Part shown: positions 25,651-33,184 of the stretch, piece by piece | Position numbering within the stretch: the stretch's first letter is position 1 | Layout of the letters: the number at the start of each line of letters is the position of its first letter | Source of the DNA: Myxococcales bacterium | Lineage (GTDB): Bacteria > Myxococcota_A > Polyangia > Polyangiales > Houyiibacteriaceae | Reading direction: 5' to 3' | NCBI GenBank assembly: GCA_029863605.1 | Contig: JAOTVB010000024.1 | Span: forward strand, 1-33,184 | Length of the DNA: 33,184 nt | Position numbers and translations under genes: made by a program | Notes under the pieces: generated by a model | What the model was told of the DNA's origin: nothing | What the model saw: only the letters and a program-made list of their open reading frames with translations | The model's database searches: none

Positions 25651-27243
25651 ATGAGGGTCAAGCCACACCGGCCACCTGGGCCGGCGAAGCTCCCGTTGAT
25701 TGGGGACTGCTTGGCGTTCGGGCGCGATCCCCACGGCTTCTTGCTCGAGGCGGCCTCACACGGACCGCTCGCGACGTTGCGGCTCTTTTCTCGACCATTT
25801 TATCTGGTGTCATCCCCCGAGTTGGTGCAACAGGGCCTCGTTCACCGAAGCCGTAGCATGCGCAAAGACGATGGCTTGTTCGATCTCATACGTCGTGCTC
25901 TCGGCAATGGCCTCGTGACGAGCGAGAACCCGCTGTGGCGTCGTCAACGAAAGTTCATGGCGCATGCGTTTACTCCAGCGCGAGTGGAGCTGTACGCCGA
26001 CAAGATGGTCGACGCGGCGCTCGGCACGCTGAGCCAATGGTCCGAAGGCCAGCCAGTCGAGCTTCATGCAGAGATGGCAGAGATCGCGCTGGAAGCAGTT
26101 TCAAACGCGCTATTCGATCTACCGTTGCGCCGTCAGGCCCAAAGCGTGTTCCGCTCGATGAACGCGATCGGAGACTTTTTCGTCGAGGCATTTGCAAGCC
26201 CGATTGCACTCCCCCATTGGTGGCCATCTCCAAGGAATTTCCGGTTCATTCGCGCCTGCCGGGAGATGGACTCCGTCGTCGAAGGGATCATCGGTGAACG
26301 GCGTAAAGACAACCACGACCGCGGAGACCTCTTGAGCGCATTGCTTCTGGGCGTGCACGAAAACGGCGAGCACATGTCCGAGAAGCAGGTTCGCGATGAA
26401 TGCATGACCATGCTCATTGCCGGTCACGAAACGACGGGTCTAACCCTCATGTACACCCTATACCTTCTCGCACGCCACCCAGAGATCGAAACGAGGGTGC
26501 GGGAGGAGATCGACGGGGTCTTGGGTGGACGTCGTGCGACTGCCTCTGATTTGGAGTCACTCGCTCTTACGATGCAGGTCATCAAGGAGGCTTTGCGGCT
26601 CTATCCGCCGGCCTGGATGACGGCCCGTGTGCTCATCGAGGAAACCGAGCTCGGCGGTTATTCACTGCCCGCGGGCTCGGCGCTGATGTTCTCTCCATGG
26701 GTCACCCATCGCGATCCACATGTCTTTACGAATCCCGAAACGTTCGACCCCGATCGGTGGTCGCCCGAACGCGCCGCGAACATGCCGAGATTCGCATTCT
26801 TTCCGTTTGGAGCTGGGCCGCGGGCTTGCATTGGAAACCATTTCGCCATGATGGAGCTCGGTCTGATCCTTGCAACGTTGCTTCAACGGTGCCGCTTCGA
26901 GCTTGTTTCCCAGGCACCGATTCGCATCGGTGTGTCGGCGACCTTGCGCCCCGCGCACGAGGTGCACGCTCGCGTCCACCTGCGGGCCACTCGTAGAACT
27001 GGTGCTCGCAGACCAGCCTGCCCCTCGCCGGAGGCCGCAGTTCGCGTCCCGGCGGTGCGCCCGCGATCCGGCCCAGCACGAATAGCGCCGATTTCAAGCG
27101 TGCCCCGCAGTGTCGGCCGTTTTGATGTAGATAGCTCGCCCCGATGCCCTTTTGCCGGAGGTGAGGCGCCAGCGCGCGCCGCTCTCGAGCGTGAGCCAGG
27201 CCCCGCGCTCGATGACTCGCTGCCCTCGTCCAAGAATCGCTAG
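25651..27243 (+). CDS. Cytochrome P450 with unusual C-terminal extension
   Basis: The 530-residue product has a full P450 core. The N-terminal proline hinge is RPPGPAKLP. The I-helix oxygen-activation motif is AGHETT (257-262), ExxR is EALR (Glu313, Arg316), and PDRW follows. The haem loop is FGAGPRACIG with ligand Cys393. No membrane anchor is seen, so it is soluble and needs a ferredoxin or reductase partner, none of which is nearby. The core should end near residue 445 (VHLRATRR). About 85 further residues are Arg/Ala/Pro-rich without recognisable fold, probably a lost stop or a disordered tail. ATG 25651 is set by AGGGGGGA at 25633-25640. It is divergent from the kinase. Confidence 0.9.
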   Translation: MRVKPHRPPGPAKLPLIGDCLAFGRDPHGFLLEAASHGPLATLRLFSRPFYLVSSPELVQQGLVHRSRSMRKDDGLFDLIRRALGNGLVTSENPLWRRQRKFMAHAFTPARVELYADKMVDAALGTLSQWSEGQPVELHAEMAEIALEAVSNALFDLPLRRQAQSVFRSMNAIGDFFVEAFASPIALPHWWPSPRNFRFIRACREMDSVVEGIIGERRKDNHDRGDLLSALLLGVHENGEHMSEKQVRDECMTMLIAGHETTGLTLMYTLYLLARHPEIETRVREEIDGVLGGRRATASDLESLALTMQVIKEALRLYPPAWMTARVLIEETELGGYSLPAGSALMFSPWVTHRDPHVFTNPETFDPDRWSPERAANMPRFAFFPFGAGPRACIGNHFAMMELGLILATLLQRCRFELVSQAPIRIGVSATLRPAHEVHARVHLRATRRTGARRPACPSPEAAVRVPAVRPRSGPARIAPISSVPRSVGRFDVDSSPRCPFAGGEAPARAALEREPGPALDDSLPSSKNR

Positions 27244-27390
27244 ACCCCGACCACTGCTGAACAGACTGGTCGAAACGGGTCACGGCTCCTGATGACGGAT
27301 TCCGAGGTGCTGAACACCTGAGGTCCTCGTTCATCATTCACACTGGACAGAACAGCCGTTTTTCGCGCAGCTCCGCATTATATTTCCAGC

Positions 27391-27443
27391 GGATTTGCAC
27401 CCTATTTCTAGAATCGTGACACTCTAGAGATGGGGGATCCCGC
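27391..27443 (+). promoter_or_regulatory. Conserved 53-bp leader, copy A
   Basis: This block ends 2 nt before the protease ATG. It contains TTGCAC, TAGAAT, the palindrome CTCTAGAG and GGATCCCGC. It aligns without gaps to 30737-30789 (42 of 53 identical by eye). Such conservation outside genes suggests a promoter or 5' leader. The sequence over the start codon (27438-27453) keeps TCCC...GGGA arms of the 16-bp palindrome family. Confidence 0.55.
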
Positions 27444-27445
27444 AG

Positions 27446-30400
27446 ATGAGGGATAGCGCGCCTGCCTTGGCGTTGTGGGCACTCGCTCTGTCGTGGCCAG
27501 CCGGGGCGTACGCGCAGTGCTCGACCGCCGACGTCGACATGAACGGGATACCCGATGTGTGCCCGGCGGGCTCGAACTACATCGGGGGGACCGCTGCGGG
27601 GGACACTCTTCGGGGCACCAACGGCGTCGACTGCATGTTCGGGTACGGCGGCGACGATGACATCGACGGCCGCAACGGCGACGACTACATCTGCGCCGGC
27701 AGTGGCGCCGACGTCGTCGACGGCGCCGGGGGCCACGACAGCATTTTCGGTGAGGCAGGCAACGATGCGCTCGATGGCGGCGCGGGCGACGATTTCATCA
27801 ATGGTGGCGACGGCGACGATATAGTCGACGGCTCGTCGGGCACGGACAGCCTCAATGGCGGCGCCGGGAACGACACGATCGATGGAGGCGGCGGACCCGA
27901 TTTCTTGAGCGGCGAGGACGGCGATGACGTTCTCAACGGAGGTGGCGGCAATGATTCACTGAGCGGCGGCGATGGCACAGACCCTTTGGATGGCGGTGGC
28001 GGAACCGATACCTGCGTCGAGGAAGTCCCGGGTACATCCGAGTGGCTGACGAGCTGCGAGACCGTGACCTACGCGTCGATCAGTCGGTTCGATGTGGTCA
28101 AGAGTGGTCGCGGGGCGATCGTCACTTGGGAGACCACAACCGAGGTCGGTGTGGTCGGATTTCGCCTGTGGCGGATCGTAGCCGGCGGAGCTCCACGCTT
28201 CGTCGAGGAGCTCGCCGCGGCGCCCAACGGAGAGCTGCACGGCGGTACCTATTTCGCACGCGACGAGTTAGCACGGGGTGCCGAGGTCACCTACCTGCTC
28301 GAGGAGCGCACCGTGGCGGGGGGAAGCGTCCGTCACGGGCCGTTCGTCCGCTCGTTGGATCCAGCATCGGCGAGTCATCCGTCTCGACTTTGGGTGGGGC
28401 GCTCGGGCCGCATTGCCCGGAAGGTCCCGCTTCGACGGCTGCGTCGCGAATGGCCGGCCGAATCGAGCGCTGCATTCCAGACGAAGAGTGGGGACTCTCC
28501 GGATGCGGTCGAGCTCGCCGTCGATGCTTCGGGTGTGATCGAGGTCAGCGCCGACGAAGTCTCGGAAGGGCTGGGGCTTCCCGTGGGGGACGTGGCAGCG
28601 TTGATCCGAGAGGGTGGCCTCGACCTTCGTCTCGCCGACGTGTCGGTGCCCTGGCAGTCGGTCGCGGGGGGTGCGGGCATCCGCTTCGTGGCCGACGACT
28701 CCCGCTCGCCGTTCACGCTCCTCAAACGATATCTGTTGTCGGTTGGTCCTGGGGTGCTCATGGAGACGCGTGAGCTCGTGCCTGCCGGCCAGGAAGCGCC
28801 GCACTCGTTTGTCGAGACCGCGCGGTTCGAGGAGAACGTGTTTCCGGGGCTCACGGGCAATCCCGACCCGCGCAAGGACTTTTATTTCTGGCATGCGCTG
28901 ACCTCAGCGGCCGAGGTCACGATTCCGGTGGCGCTTCCGTCGCTGGCGACGCCGTCTGCGGTGGCGCTTCGCGTATTCGTGCACGGCGCCACCGACCATC
29001 CCGAGCAGGCCCATCAAGTCGAGCTTCGGTGGAACGGTCAAAGCCTCGGGACCTTCGATCTTTTCGGGCGCACGTCCCATGTGTTGGAGGTGCCGCTCGA
29101 CGGTGTGGCCGCGACGGCCGACAACGAGCTCGTGATCGCACAGCACGTCCTTGGCGAAGCGCTTCCGGTCGTGTACGTCGACACGGTCGAGGTCGACTAT
29201 GTGCGAGAAGCACGCGCGGAGGGGATGTCGTTTGAGTTTGGGGCGAGTGTCGACGGCGTGCACACGGTCACCGGCTTCACCGAAGACAACGTGCTTCTCT
29301 ACGACATCAGCGATGCGGACTCCCCAGTGGCCTATGGCGAGACCCCGCTCATCGCCGACGGAGAGACCTACCGCTTGAGCTTTACCGGAGCCGATGCGGC
29401 AACTCGGTTCCTGGCCGCCGGCCCGGGGGCCGTGCGCTCGCCGATCGAGGTACGCCCGCATTTCGCGTCGACGCTTCGAGAGGCCAATCATGACGAAGAC
29501 TACATCATCGTGGCGGCCTCCCATCTCGTCGAAGCGGCAAAAGGCTTGGCCGAACTTCGAGAAGCGGACGGCTATCGTGTGTTGCTGGTCGACATCGAAG
29601 ATGTCTACTGGGCGTTCGCAGGGGGAGTCTCAGACCCCGCCGCGGTCCGGTCGTTCCTTGCGCATGCCTGGGAGACCTGGGCGAGCCCGCCACGCTTTGC
29701 CGCGTTGGTGGGACTCGGTACGTTCGACTATCGAGACTTGGGCGGCCTAGGCGGCAATTGGGTGCCGCCGATGTACGCTCAGACCGACGGCGGTCTTTTC
29801 GCTTCGGATTCCATGTTGGGCGATGTCGTCGGGGACGACGGTGTGCCCGAAATCGCGGTCGGACGACTACCGGTCACCAATGGCGACGAGCTCGCGCAAG
29901 TCCTCGAGGCCACGCGTCGGTTTGAAGCCGACCATGCCGACATGGATGTGCTCGTCGCCTCCGATGATTCCGAGATGCGCGAGTTTGCGCATGCGACTCG
30001 ACTCTTACGCACCTCGTTGCCGTTCGAGCGGATCCACGAGATCGACCTCGATCAAGAGACGCTCCAGGAGGCCCGCGCTCGGCTCTTCGCCTTGTGGGAA
30101 GACTCACTCAGCTGGGTGAGCTTCATCGGGCACGGAGGCCTCGATCGGTTGGCCAACGAGGGCTTGCTCACCACCACCGACGTGCCGACCCTGAGCGCGA
30201 ATAGCAGCCCCGTCATCCTCGGCTGGACCTGCAACATCGCGCGGTTCGATATCCCTGGTTTCCTCGCGCTGGGCCACGACTTGATCGTCCGGGGGATAAG
30301 CCCCGCGGTCTTCAGCGCCACCGGCTGGTCCAATCACCACGACACCGACGCGCTTCGAACTGAGCTCACAGCGGCCGCCTTTGCCTCCGATGCCGAAACC

Positions 30401-30706
30401 ATCGGCGAAGCAGTGCTCCGGGGCCATCGCGCCGCCTCGGAGGCTCCCGTGCAGTTGCACCGGGTCTATGCGCTCCTTGGGGATCCAGCGCTTCGCCTCC
30501 GCGCACCTAAAGCCGATCGGGACTTGAACGATCCGAGCGCGAGCGGTGAGCCGGTCGCGGGCCAAGGAGATGAGGCGAGTTGGGGGAGCTCCGGCTGCCA
30601 AATCGGGCCCGAACGAGGGGCCGACCCGTGGTTTGGGCTCCTCGTCTTGGTCGCCGGTCTGTGGGTCTCATCGCGCCGTCGCCAGTCCCGCGCTGCGCTA
30701 AGCTAG
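27446..30706 (+). CDS. Secreted RTX-gingipain-like (C25) protease with MYXO-CTERM-like tail
   Basis: This 1086-residue protein starts with a Sec signal peptide (APALALWALALSWPAGAYAQ, cleavage before CS). Residues about 48-190 hold some fifteen calcium-binding RTX nonapeptides of the GGxGxDxxx type. A beta-rich middle region follows. Residues about 690-1030 resemble peptidase family C25 (gingipain), with the catalytic pair His896 in FIGHGGLDRL and Cys929 in GWTCNIARF. The end has Gly-Cys, a hydrophobic helix (WFGLLVLVAGLWV) and SSRRRQSR, resembling a MYXO-CTERM surface sorting signal. It is predicted to be exported, calcium-dependent and surface-anchored. RTX repeats at the front of a Sec-exported protein are unusual, as they normally lie near the C-terminus of type I substrates. 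Confidence 0.85.
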   Translation: MRDSAPALALWALALSWPAGAYAQCSTADVDMNGIPDVCPAGSNYIGGTAAGDTLRGTNGVDCMFGYGGDDDIDGRNGDDYICAGSGADVVDGAGGHDSIFGEAGNDALDGGAGDDFINGGDGDDIVDGSSGTDSLNGGAGNDTIDGGGGPDFLSGEDGDDVLNGGGGNDSLSGGDGTDPLDGGGGTDTCVEEVPGTSEWLTSCETVTYASISRFDVVKSGRGAIVTWETTTEVGVVGFRLWRIVAGGAPRFVEELAAAPNGELHGGTYFARDELARGAEVTYLLEERTVAGGSVRHGPFVRSLDPASASHPSRLWVGRSGRIARKVPLRRLRREWPAESSAAFQTKSGDSPDAVELAVDASGVIEVSADEVSEGLGLPVGDVAALIREGGLDLRLADVSVPWQSVAGGAGIRFVADDSRSPFTLLKRYLLSVGPGVLMETRELVPAGQEAPHSFVETARFEENVFPGLTGNPDPRKDFYFWHALTSAAEVTIPVALPSLATPSAVALRVFVHGATDHPEQAHQVELRWNGQSLGTFDLFGRTSHVLEVPLDGVAATADNELVIAQHVLGEALPVVYVDTVEVDYVREARAEGMSFEFGASVDGVHTVTGFTEDNVLLYDISDADSPVAYGETPLIADGETYRLSFTGADAATRFLAAGPGAVRSPIEVRPHFASTLREANHDEDYIIVAASHLVEAAKGLAELREADGYRVLLVDIEDVYWAFAGGVSDPAAVRSFLAHAWETWASPPRFAALVGLGTFDYRDLGGLGGNWVPPMYAQTDGGLFASDSMLGDVVGDDGVPEIAVGRLPVTNGDELAQVLEATRRFEADHADMDVLVASDDSEMREFAHATRLLRTSLPFERIHEIDLDQETLQEARARLFALWEDSLSWVSFIGHGGLDRLANEGLLTTTDVPTLSANSSPVILGWTCNIARFDIPGFLALGHDLIVRGISPAVFSATGWSNHHDTDALRTELTAAAFASDAETIGEAVLRGHRAASEAPVQLHRVYALLGDPALRLRAPKADRDLNDPSASGEPVAGQGDEASWGSSGCQIGPERGADPWFGLLVLVAGLWVSSRRRQSRAALS

Positions 30707-30736
30707 CCTCTTTGGACGGCTGATTATATCAACAAC

Positions 30737-30799
30737 GGATTTGCACCCTGTGGCTAGAATTGCAAGGCTCTAGAGACAGAGGATCCCGCGAACGCGGGA
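30737..30799 (+). promoter_or_regulatory. Conserved leader, orphan copy B, with palindrome
   Basis: Bases 30737-30789 match leader A. The place of the start codon in A reads ACG here, and no gene follows. At 30784-30799 the sequence TCCCGCGAACGCGGGA is a perfect 7+7 palindrome around AA. It differs from the two operator candidates at 19.7 and 25.5 kb only by one compensated pair. Copy B is either a remnant of a lost exported gene or a retained regulatory site for the lectin gene. Confidence 0.5.
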
Positions 30800-30813
30800 G
30801 AGATCGATTGCCC

Positions 30814-30952
30814 CGCTTGGCAACCCAGGCCATCCGGAGATCCATTTCCGTTATTATTGTAGTTGCACAGTATTAGTAGAATTGCTTACACTCCATATAT
30901 GAGGAGCCCCGCATATAAGGACCCGCGATGAGGGCTGGATGGGTTGCCAGCG
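30814..30952. repeat. Inverted repeat bracketing the lectin promoter and start
   Basis: TGGCAACCCA at 30818-30827 is exactly inverted as TGGGTTGCCA at 30940-30949. With one bulged T the match extends to CGC/GCG (30814-30827 and 30940-30952). The 112 bp between hold an AT-rich promoter-like segment and the start codon of the lectin gene. It may be an mRNA long-range stem or the arms of an invertible segment. Confidence 0.4.
30859..30912 (+). promoter_or_regulatory. Leader copy C with sigma-70-like promoter
   Basis: TTGCAC (30863-30868) and TACACT (30887-30892) are spaced by 18 nt, a plausible sigma-70 promoter 36 bp before the lectin ATG. The blocks TTGCAC, TAGAATTGC and GAGGA..CCCGC are shared with copies A and B with one indel. 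The region is AT-rich compared with its surroundings. Confidence 0.5.
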
Positions 30953-33184
30953 CTTTGTGTGCATTTGCCGTGTCGTGGCATGCGGATGCGTCCGCCCAAT
31001 GTAGCGGGGGCGGCACGCGCGGCGCCTTCGGTACCTCGGAGTATCTCTACTGTGGGACCGACGCGAATTGGGGCGCCGCAGACGCAGACTGCGCGACCGC
31101 CGGAGCCGGTTGGACACTGACACGCGTCGACGACAGCGTTGAAGACGCGTTCATCAGGGGCCTAGGGGGCGGCGACCTCTGGATCGGGGGCGATGACCAG
31201 GCCGTCGACGGTGAGTGGCGCTGGCGCGACGGGGATCAGTTTTGGCAAGGCGACGAAAACGGAACGCCCGTGGGTGGCTTGTACAACAACTGGAGCGGGG
31301 GCCAGCCCAACGCAGGAGGAGATGAAGACTGCACGCGGATGAAGGGTGACGGGACCTGGGAAGACCGACAATGCGCCGACACCGAACGCTACGTGTGTGA
31401 AGGGCCACCGATCTGCGGCAACGGCGTCAGAGGCGCAGGAGAAGAGTGCGACGACGGCAATACCACGGATGGTGATGGCTGTAGCGCGACGTGCACTCTC
31501 GAGGGCCCTCCGCCGTGCGGGGATGGTCGGATCTGGCTCGGAGAGGCATGCGACGACGGGGGCACAGTGGGTGGCGACGGGTGCAACTCGACGTGTGAGA
31601 TCGAGCCAGGGTACGCATGCACCGGAGAACCGTCGATCTGCACGTCTTCCTGCGAAGACAATTTCGCGTGGCGCAGCCAGATGGGCTCGACGACGACCGA
31701 ATATCTCCTGTGCGAAAAATCGCTTTCGGTGAGTGCGGCAGAGACGATTTGTGAGGGGCTTGGTGCGGGGTGGACGCTGACGCGGATCAATGATGCGACC
31801 GAGAACGCGTACATCGACGGATTCATCGGAAATCATGTTTGGACCGGTGGACAGGATGAGGCCGTCGAGGGCGCATGGCGCTGGCGTGACGGAGTTCAGT
31901 TCTGGCAAGGCGACGAAACGGGAACACCCGTCGGTGGGCTCTATACCAACTGGAAGTCGGGCGAGCCCAACGCAGGAGCCGATGAGGACTGCACGCGACA
32001 AGAGGACGGCGGCTTGTGGCAAGACAAGAAGTGCAGCGACAACGAGAAGTTCGTATGCGAGGGCCCGCCGATCTGCGGAAATGGCGCGGTGGCGATGCCC
32101 GAAGAGTGCGACGACGGCAATACCGCGGATGGCGATGGCTGTAGTGCGACGTGCACCCTCGAGAGCCCTCCCACGTGCGGGGACGGTCGGGTTTGGCTCG
32201 GAGAGGAATGCGACGACGGGAACGCGCTGGATGGTGACGGGTGCAGCGCCATTTGTGGGATCGAGCCAGGGTTCACCTGCACCGGAGACCCGTCGTCAAC
32301 CTGCACGGCTATCTGTGCGCCAGGAGACTTACAGTGGCACAGCCAGATGGGCTCGACGACGACCGAGTATCTCCTGTGCGATACATCGCATACTACGAGC
32401 AACGCCAAGACGATTTGTGAGGGGCTTGGTTCCGGGTGGACGCTCGCGCGTATCGAGGATGCGACCGAGAACGGGTACGTCGACGGCCTCATCGGCGATC
32501 ACCTTTGGATCGGCGGACACGATGAGGCCGTCGAAGGCGTATGGCGCTGGCGTGACGGGGTTCAGTTTTGGCAAGGCGACGAAACGGGAACCCCGATCGG
32601 TGGGCTCTACACCAACTGGAAGTCGGGCGAGCCAAACGCAGGAGCAGATGAAGACTGCTTACGACAAGAGAACGGCGGCTTCTGGCAAGACCGCAAATGC
32701 ACTGACAAGGAGAGGTTCATCTGTGAGGGCCCGCCGATCTGCGGAAATGGCGCGGTAGCGACGCCAGAAGAGTGCGACGACGGCAATATCCAAGATGGCG
32801 ATGGCTGTAGTGCGACGTGCACCCTCGAGGGCCCTCCCACGTGCGGGGACGCTCGGATTTGGCTCGGAGAAGAATGTGACGACGGGAACGCGCTGGGTGG
32901 CGACGGATGCAGCTCCACGTGTCAGGTCGAGCCGGGGTACACCTGCGCCGGAGACCCGTCGTCGACCTGCACGCCTTCCTGCGCAGACAATTTCGAGTGG
33001 CATAGCCAGATGGGCTCGACGACGACCGAATATCTCCTGTGCGAAAAATCGCTTTCGGTGAGTGCGGCAGAAACGATTTGCGAGGGGCTTGGTTCGGGGT
33101 GGACGCTCGCGCGGATCAACGATGCGACCGAGAATGGGTACATCGACGGATTCATCGGAAATCATGTTTGGACCGGTGGACAGG
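30928..33184 (+). CDS. Secreted C-type lectin / DUF4215 repeat protein (partial at right edge)
   Basis: The frame is open from ATG 30928 through the window end, 752 codons without a stop. A Sec signal peptide (WVASALCAFAVSWHADASAQ, cut before CS) is followed by units of a C-type-lectin-like domain plus two cysteine-rich DUF4215 motifs (CGNGxxxxxEECDDGNxxDGDGCSATC). The lectin domains keep the WxGGxD and WRWRDG cores. Their calcium-site motif is QPN in unit 1 and EPN in units 2 and 3, with WED or WQD downstream. EPN usually predicts mannose-type sugars in animal lectins; transfer to bacteria is uncertain. It is probably a surface or extracellular adhesin. The signal peptide resembles that of the upstream protease. 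Confidence 0.88.
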   Translation, partial: MRAGWVASALCAFAVSWHADASAQCSGGGTRGAFGTSEYLYCGTDANWGAADADCATAGAGWTLTRVDDSVEDAFIRGLGGGDLWIGGDDQAVDGEWRWRDGDQFWQGDENGTPVGGLYNNWSGGQPNAGGDEDCTRMKGDGTWEDRQCADTERYVCEGPPICGNGVRGAGEECDDGNTTDGDGCSATCTLEGPPPCGDGRIWLGEACDDGGTVGGDGCNSTCEIEPGYACTGEPSICTSSCEDNFAWRSQMGSTTTEYLLCEKSLSVSAAETICEGLGAGWTLTRINDATENAYIDGFIGNHVWTGGQDEAVEGAWRWRDGVQFWQGDETGTPVGGLYTNWKSGEPNAGADEDCTRQEDGGLWQDKKCSDNEKFVCEGPPICGNGAVAMPEECDDGNTADGDGCSATCTLESPPTCGDGRVWLGEECDDGNALDGDGCSAICGIEPGFTCTGDPSSTCTAICAPGDLQWHSQMGSTTTEYLLCDTSHTTSNAKTICEGLGSGWTLARIEDATENGYVDGLIGDHLWIGGHDEAVEGVWRWRDGVQFWQGDETGTPIGGLYTNWKSGEPNAGADEDCLRQENGGFWQDRKCTDKERFICEGPPICGNGAVATPEECDDGNIQDGDGCSATCTLEGPPTCGDARIWLGEECDDGNALGGDGCSSTCQVEPGYTCAGDPSSTCTPSCADNFEWHSQMGSTTTEYLLCEKSLSVSAAETICEGLGSGWTLARINDATENGYIDGFIGNHVWTGGQ
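31039..33184 (+). repeat. Tandem ~660-bp lectin-DUF4215 units
   Basis: The anchor EYLxC recurs at 31039, 31699, 32365 and 33028, giving periods of 660, 666 and 663 bp. Three full units and the start of a fourth are in the window. Units 2 and 4 are far closer to each other (for example CEKSLSVSAAETICEG and IDGFIGNHVWTGGQ in both) than either is to unit 3. Confidence 0.85.

Noticed and set aside
27304-27320. AGGTG-CTGAA-CACCT hairpin after the P450 gene as terminator
   Set aside because: The 5-bp stem is too short and no T-run follows; kept only as an observation.
26726-27337. Minus-strand 203-codon open frame over the end of the P450 gene
   Set aside because: It mostly overlaps the P450 haem-binding region, has no family motif and is explained by high GC content leaving antisense frames open.
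27590-28020. Short repeated GC-rich units resembling a CRISPR or minisatellite
   Set aside because: They are in-frame 27-bp codon repeats encoding RTX nonapeptides; no spacers or conserved direct repeat.
30749-30766. TGGC...TTGCA in leader B as a sigma-54 promoter
   Set aside because: The GG and GC are 8 nt apart instead of 10, and the GG is missing in copies A and C.

Overview
The window looks like a piece of a Myxococcota-type (deltaproteobacterial) chromosome. It is GC-rich and has strongly GC3-biased genes. It carries a giant Ser/Thr kinase fused to an AAA-type ATPase and helical repeats, enhancer-binding-type regulators, a gingipain-like protease with a MYXO-CTERM-like tail, and a cysteine-rich DUF4215/C-type-lectin surface protein. 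These features are typical of that group. This assignment is inference, because no rRNA or marker comparison was possible. No tRNA, rRNA, CRISPR array, insertion sequence or phage gene was seen.

Positions 1-17.4 kb are mostly housekeeping. The tail of an NnrS-like membrane protein is followed by a PII protein (glnB), phosphatidylserine decarboxylase (psd) and a methyltransferase with a long disordered N-terminus. A gene-poor stretch (about 3.05-3.6 kb) holds a REP-like palindrome, a broken gene remnant and a 9-bp inverted repeat. A minus-strand series then runs truD - exbB - exbD - tonB-like - lipoprotein (an energy-transduction module). Next come a class C beta-lactamase-like serine hydrolase and recD2. 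A plus-strand operon follows: small ORF, a ParA/MinD-J-like-RodZ-HTH fusion, maf and yggS. A minus-strand set closes the section: AGCS symporter - pepP - proC.

Positions 17.4-27.2 kb form a regulatory/oxidative locus. It has a LuxR-type regulator, a GAF-AAA+-Fis regulator whose sigma-54 contact loop is not canonical, a phytoene-desaturase-like FAD oxidoreductase, a 1217-residue kinase-ATPase-helical-repeat protein and a cytochrome P450. Both oxidase genes are transcribed divergently from a regulator. Both divergent promoter regions contain the same 18-bp sequence with a near-perfect palindrome (CATCCCTCGAACGAGGGA). This is the strongest hint of an undescribed system: two signalling proteins and two oxidases apparently tied into one regulon.

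Positions 27.2-33.2 kb encode two exported proteins. One is a Sec signal peptide-RTX repeat-gingipain (C25)-MYXO-CTERM-like protein. The other is a C-type lectin/DUF4215 repeat protein that runs off the right edge. Their 5' leaders and signal peptides are related. A third, orphan copy of the leader lies between them with its start codon apparently lost.
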